NCBI RefSeq assembly: GCF_003586445.1
Contig: NZ_CP030028.1
Location: 4,486,501-4,550,500, forward strand
DNA length: 64,000 nucleotides
Direction of reading: 5' to 3'
Source: Bacillus sp. Y1
Lineage (GTDB): Bacteria; Bacillota; Bacilli; Bacillales; Cytobacillaceae
Numbering within the stretch: the stretch's first letter is position 1; the number at the start of each line of letters is the position of its first letter. Positions 62,285 to 64,000 of the stretch are shown here, piece after piece. The notes under the pieces were generated by a model that worked only from the letters and a program-made list of their open reading frames with translations, made no database searches and was not told where the DNA came from. Made by a program: the position numbers and the translations under genes.

Positions 62285-64000
62285 TTATAATTTAAATTTC
62301 CCTGTTAATTCCTTCATGTTTGATGCCATTTTAACAAGCTCTTCAATAGACTCCGTCATATGTAACACTAAACGTTCTTGTTCTAATGTAATATCAAAGG
62401 TTTTCCTTACTTCAGTTGATGCTTGCTCGGCTATATTTGCTGTCTCTTTAGCTGATGCTGTGATTTCTTCCGTTGCTGCAGACATTTCTTCAGATGTTGC
62501 TGTCACTTCTTGGATCTTTACATTCACTTCCTGTATGGCTCCTAGAATGTTTTTAAAAACCATTCCCGTTTCTCCTACCGAATGGATTCCTTCTTTTACA
62601 TCGTTTAAAACAATCTTCATTTTCTCTGCTGTTACATTTGTATCACTATTTATTTTTTCAATAATATTTCGTATATTAACCGTTGAACTTTCGGATTGCT
62701 CAGCTAGTTTACGTACTTCATCAGCAACCACCGCAAAGCCTTTACCTGCTTCTCCCGCGCGCGCTGCTTCAATGGCTGCATTTAACGCAAGTAAATTCGT
62801 TTGAGAAGCGATCCCTTGGATAATTTCTACAATGGACTCAATATCCTTGGAATGTGCTAATAATGCCATGATGGAGCTTGATGATTCATTAACTGAATGA
62901 CTAATGGTGTTCATTTGCTCCACTAGATCATTCACCTTTTGATTGCCTACCTCAATTTCGCCTTGTGTCTTGGAAGAAAGTTCCGTAACAACGGATGAGT
63001 TAACGGCAATATCATTGATATTCTCTGACACTTCTTCTATGATTTTTGCACTATCATCCAGGTTCTTATATTGAGTGTCTACCTGAGAGGCCATTTGCTC
63101 CATAATTACCGATATTTCATTACTTGCCCCTTTGGTTTCGTTCGCACTTACTAACAATTGAGACGTTGTTCCACTCATTGTTACCGAGCTTTGATTGATT
63201 ACCGCAATCATCCCCTTTAATTCTTGAAGCATTTGATTAAATGAATCTGTTAAACTTCCAATTTCATCTTTTCTATTGGATTCAATAGTAACCGTTAAAT
63301 CACCTTTTCCAATTAATTCGACCTTCTTGGCTAAATGTTTTAACGGATTGACGAGTGACATTGTGGTTATGAAAATTAATAATATACTCAATAATACAAT
63401 TCCAACTGTCATCCAAATTAACTTTATTTTGCTCGCCTGTAGTGACGAATACACCAAACTAGCATCTAAATCTGCTCCTAATATCCCGATCAATTCTCCA
63501 GAATCAGATTTGATAGGTATGTAGGCTGAAACTAACGCACCGTAATCTTCTGAATAAGTCAATTCCCCAACTTGTGACTCGCCCGTTTCAAAAGCCTTCA
63601 CTAGTAAAGGGTAATCATCAACGCCCTCCTCGACATCGCCTATTGCTGAGGCATCTTGTAGCATACCATCAACCATATAGTAATATTCAAATTCTCCTTC
63701 TTTTTCTTGTCGACCCATTGTATATAAATAGATCAAACCATTGGTTTCTCGTATTTCGTTTAGATTATCTCTTAGTTCATAATAGTAATCCGTTTCCCCT
63801 GAATCTAGTGAGATTTCCTCATATTGATCCAAATCAATCACTTTAACGGCATTTTCAGAAATGGAAAGTGCTTGGTCCCCTAATGAACTTGTAATGACAT
63901 TTTTGGACGTTTGAAAGGATACATAGCTAGTTACGATTCCAGATAGCAATATTAAACTGGAGAAAATAACGATCATTTTCAATTTTATACTCTTACTCAT
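62285..64000 (-). CDS. Methyl-accepting chemotaxis protein
   Basis: Chemoreceptor of 571 residues. Membrane segments at about 8-28 and 192-214 enclose an extracellular Cache-type sensor (ADLDAS and [13 protein letters not shown] regions). HAMP follows at about 215-268, then the methylation and signalling helices with the conserved tip ([20 protein letters not shown], around 410-430). It relays ligand binding to CheW/CheA. The ATG is the last codon of the window, so the promoter and ribosome binding site lie outside. Ligand unknown. Confidence 0.93.
   Translation of the reverse strand: MSKSIKLKMIVIFSSLILLSGIVTSYVSFQTSKNVITSSLGDQALSISENAVKVIDLDQYEEISLDSGETDYYYELRDNLNEIRETNGLIYLYTMGRQEKEGEFEYYYMVDGMLQDASAIGDVEEGVDDYPLLVKAFETGESQVGELTYSEDYGALVSAYIPIKSDSGELIGILGADLDASLVYSSLQASKIKLIWMTVGIVLLSILLIFITTMSLVNPLKHLAKKVELIGKGDLTVTIESNRKDEIGSLTDSFNQMLQELKGMIAVINQSSVTMSGTTSQLLVSANETKGASNEISVIMEQMASQVDTQYKNLDDSAKIIEEVSENINDIAVNSSVVTELSSKTQGEIEVGNQKVNDLVEQMNTISHSVNESSSSIMALLAHSKDIESIVEIIQGIASQTNLLALNAAIEAARAGEAGKGFAVVADEVRKLAEQSESSTVNIRNIIEKINSDTNVTAEKMKIVLNDVKEGIHSVGETGMVFKNILGAIQEVNVKIQEVTATSEEMSAATEEITASAKETANIAEQASTEVRKTFDITLEQERLVLHMTESIEELVKMASNMKELTGKFKL

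Overview
The window comes from a low-GC, endospore-forming Gram-positive bacterium of the Bacillaceae. It carries two alpha/beta-type small acid-soluble spore proteins, a coat-like Gly/Tyr/Pro-rich protein, AGGAGG ribosome binding sites, frequent TTG/GTG starts, CcpA cre boxes, and Fur, Zur, LicT and MhqR/CatR-type control. No phage, plasmid or insertion-sequence genes are recognisable, so it reads as ordinary chromosome with several stress and nutrient modules.

Layout. 0-5 kb: a spore protein, a PAS-GGDEF-EAL cyclic-di-GMP enzyme, a MarR regulator with a DoxX protein (quinone-stress type), a universal stress protein. 4.8-6.7 kb: Zur-box-controlled permease pair (YcgR/YcgQ type). 6.9-13.4 kb: beta-glucoside locus with licT, bglH, bglP and a second divergent phospho-beta-glucosidase; both transcripts have LicT-type RAT/terminator leaders. 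13.9-16.8 kb: undecaprenyl-PP phosphatase, CNNM/CBS protein and MerR regulator. 16.7-21.5 kb: NAD salvage (nadR, pnuC, NrtR-like regulator, pncA) plus an NhaC-type transporter behind a T-box-like leader. 21.7-23.6 kb: catE/catR/catD-like quinone defence. 23.8-29.9 kb: arsenic cluster (arsR-arsB-arsC-arsD-arsA, a HesB-like gene with an in-frame UGA, a phosphatase) and a second ArsR locus with two tiny vicinal-cysteine proteins. 30.7-38 kb: LmrAB-like efflux, an MFS porter with a MetE-like enzyme opposite a LysR regulator, small stress proteins. 38-49.4 kb: esterase, AraC regulator, and an FTR1 iron permease module whose Fur-box genes flank a glycosyltransferase/phosphodiesterase/flippase/epimerase operon. 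49.6-55 kb: alpha-galactosidase, MFS transporter, coat-like protein, a nuclease-wHTH protein. 55.6-60.9 kb: C4-dicarboxylate uptake (dctP), its two-component system and a malic enzyme, all with cre boxes. 61.4-64 kb: second spore protein, two tiny membrane proteins and a chemoreceptor.

The two most unusual observations are these. (1) The HesB/IscA-like gene in the arsenic operon has UGA exactly where relatives have Cys (or selenocysteine). It is followed by about 60 intact codons and a 5-bp hairpin whose loop lies 26-30 nt after the UGA, so it is a candidate selenoprotein. (2) At least eight intergenic stretches hold arrays of short hairpins. In four sequence-unrelated families the period is 52 bp (51-53), close to five helical turns; a further block of four palindromes occurs three times with 51/61/51 spacing, two of them beside the nuclease-wHTH gene or an apparent remnant of it.

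All coordinates and alignments were worked out by reading the sequence; no database search was run.
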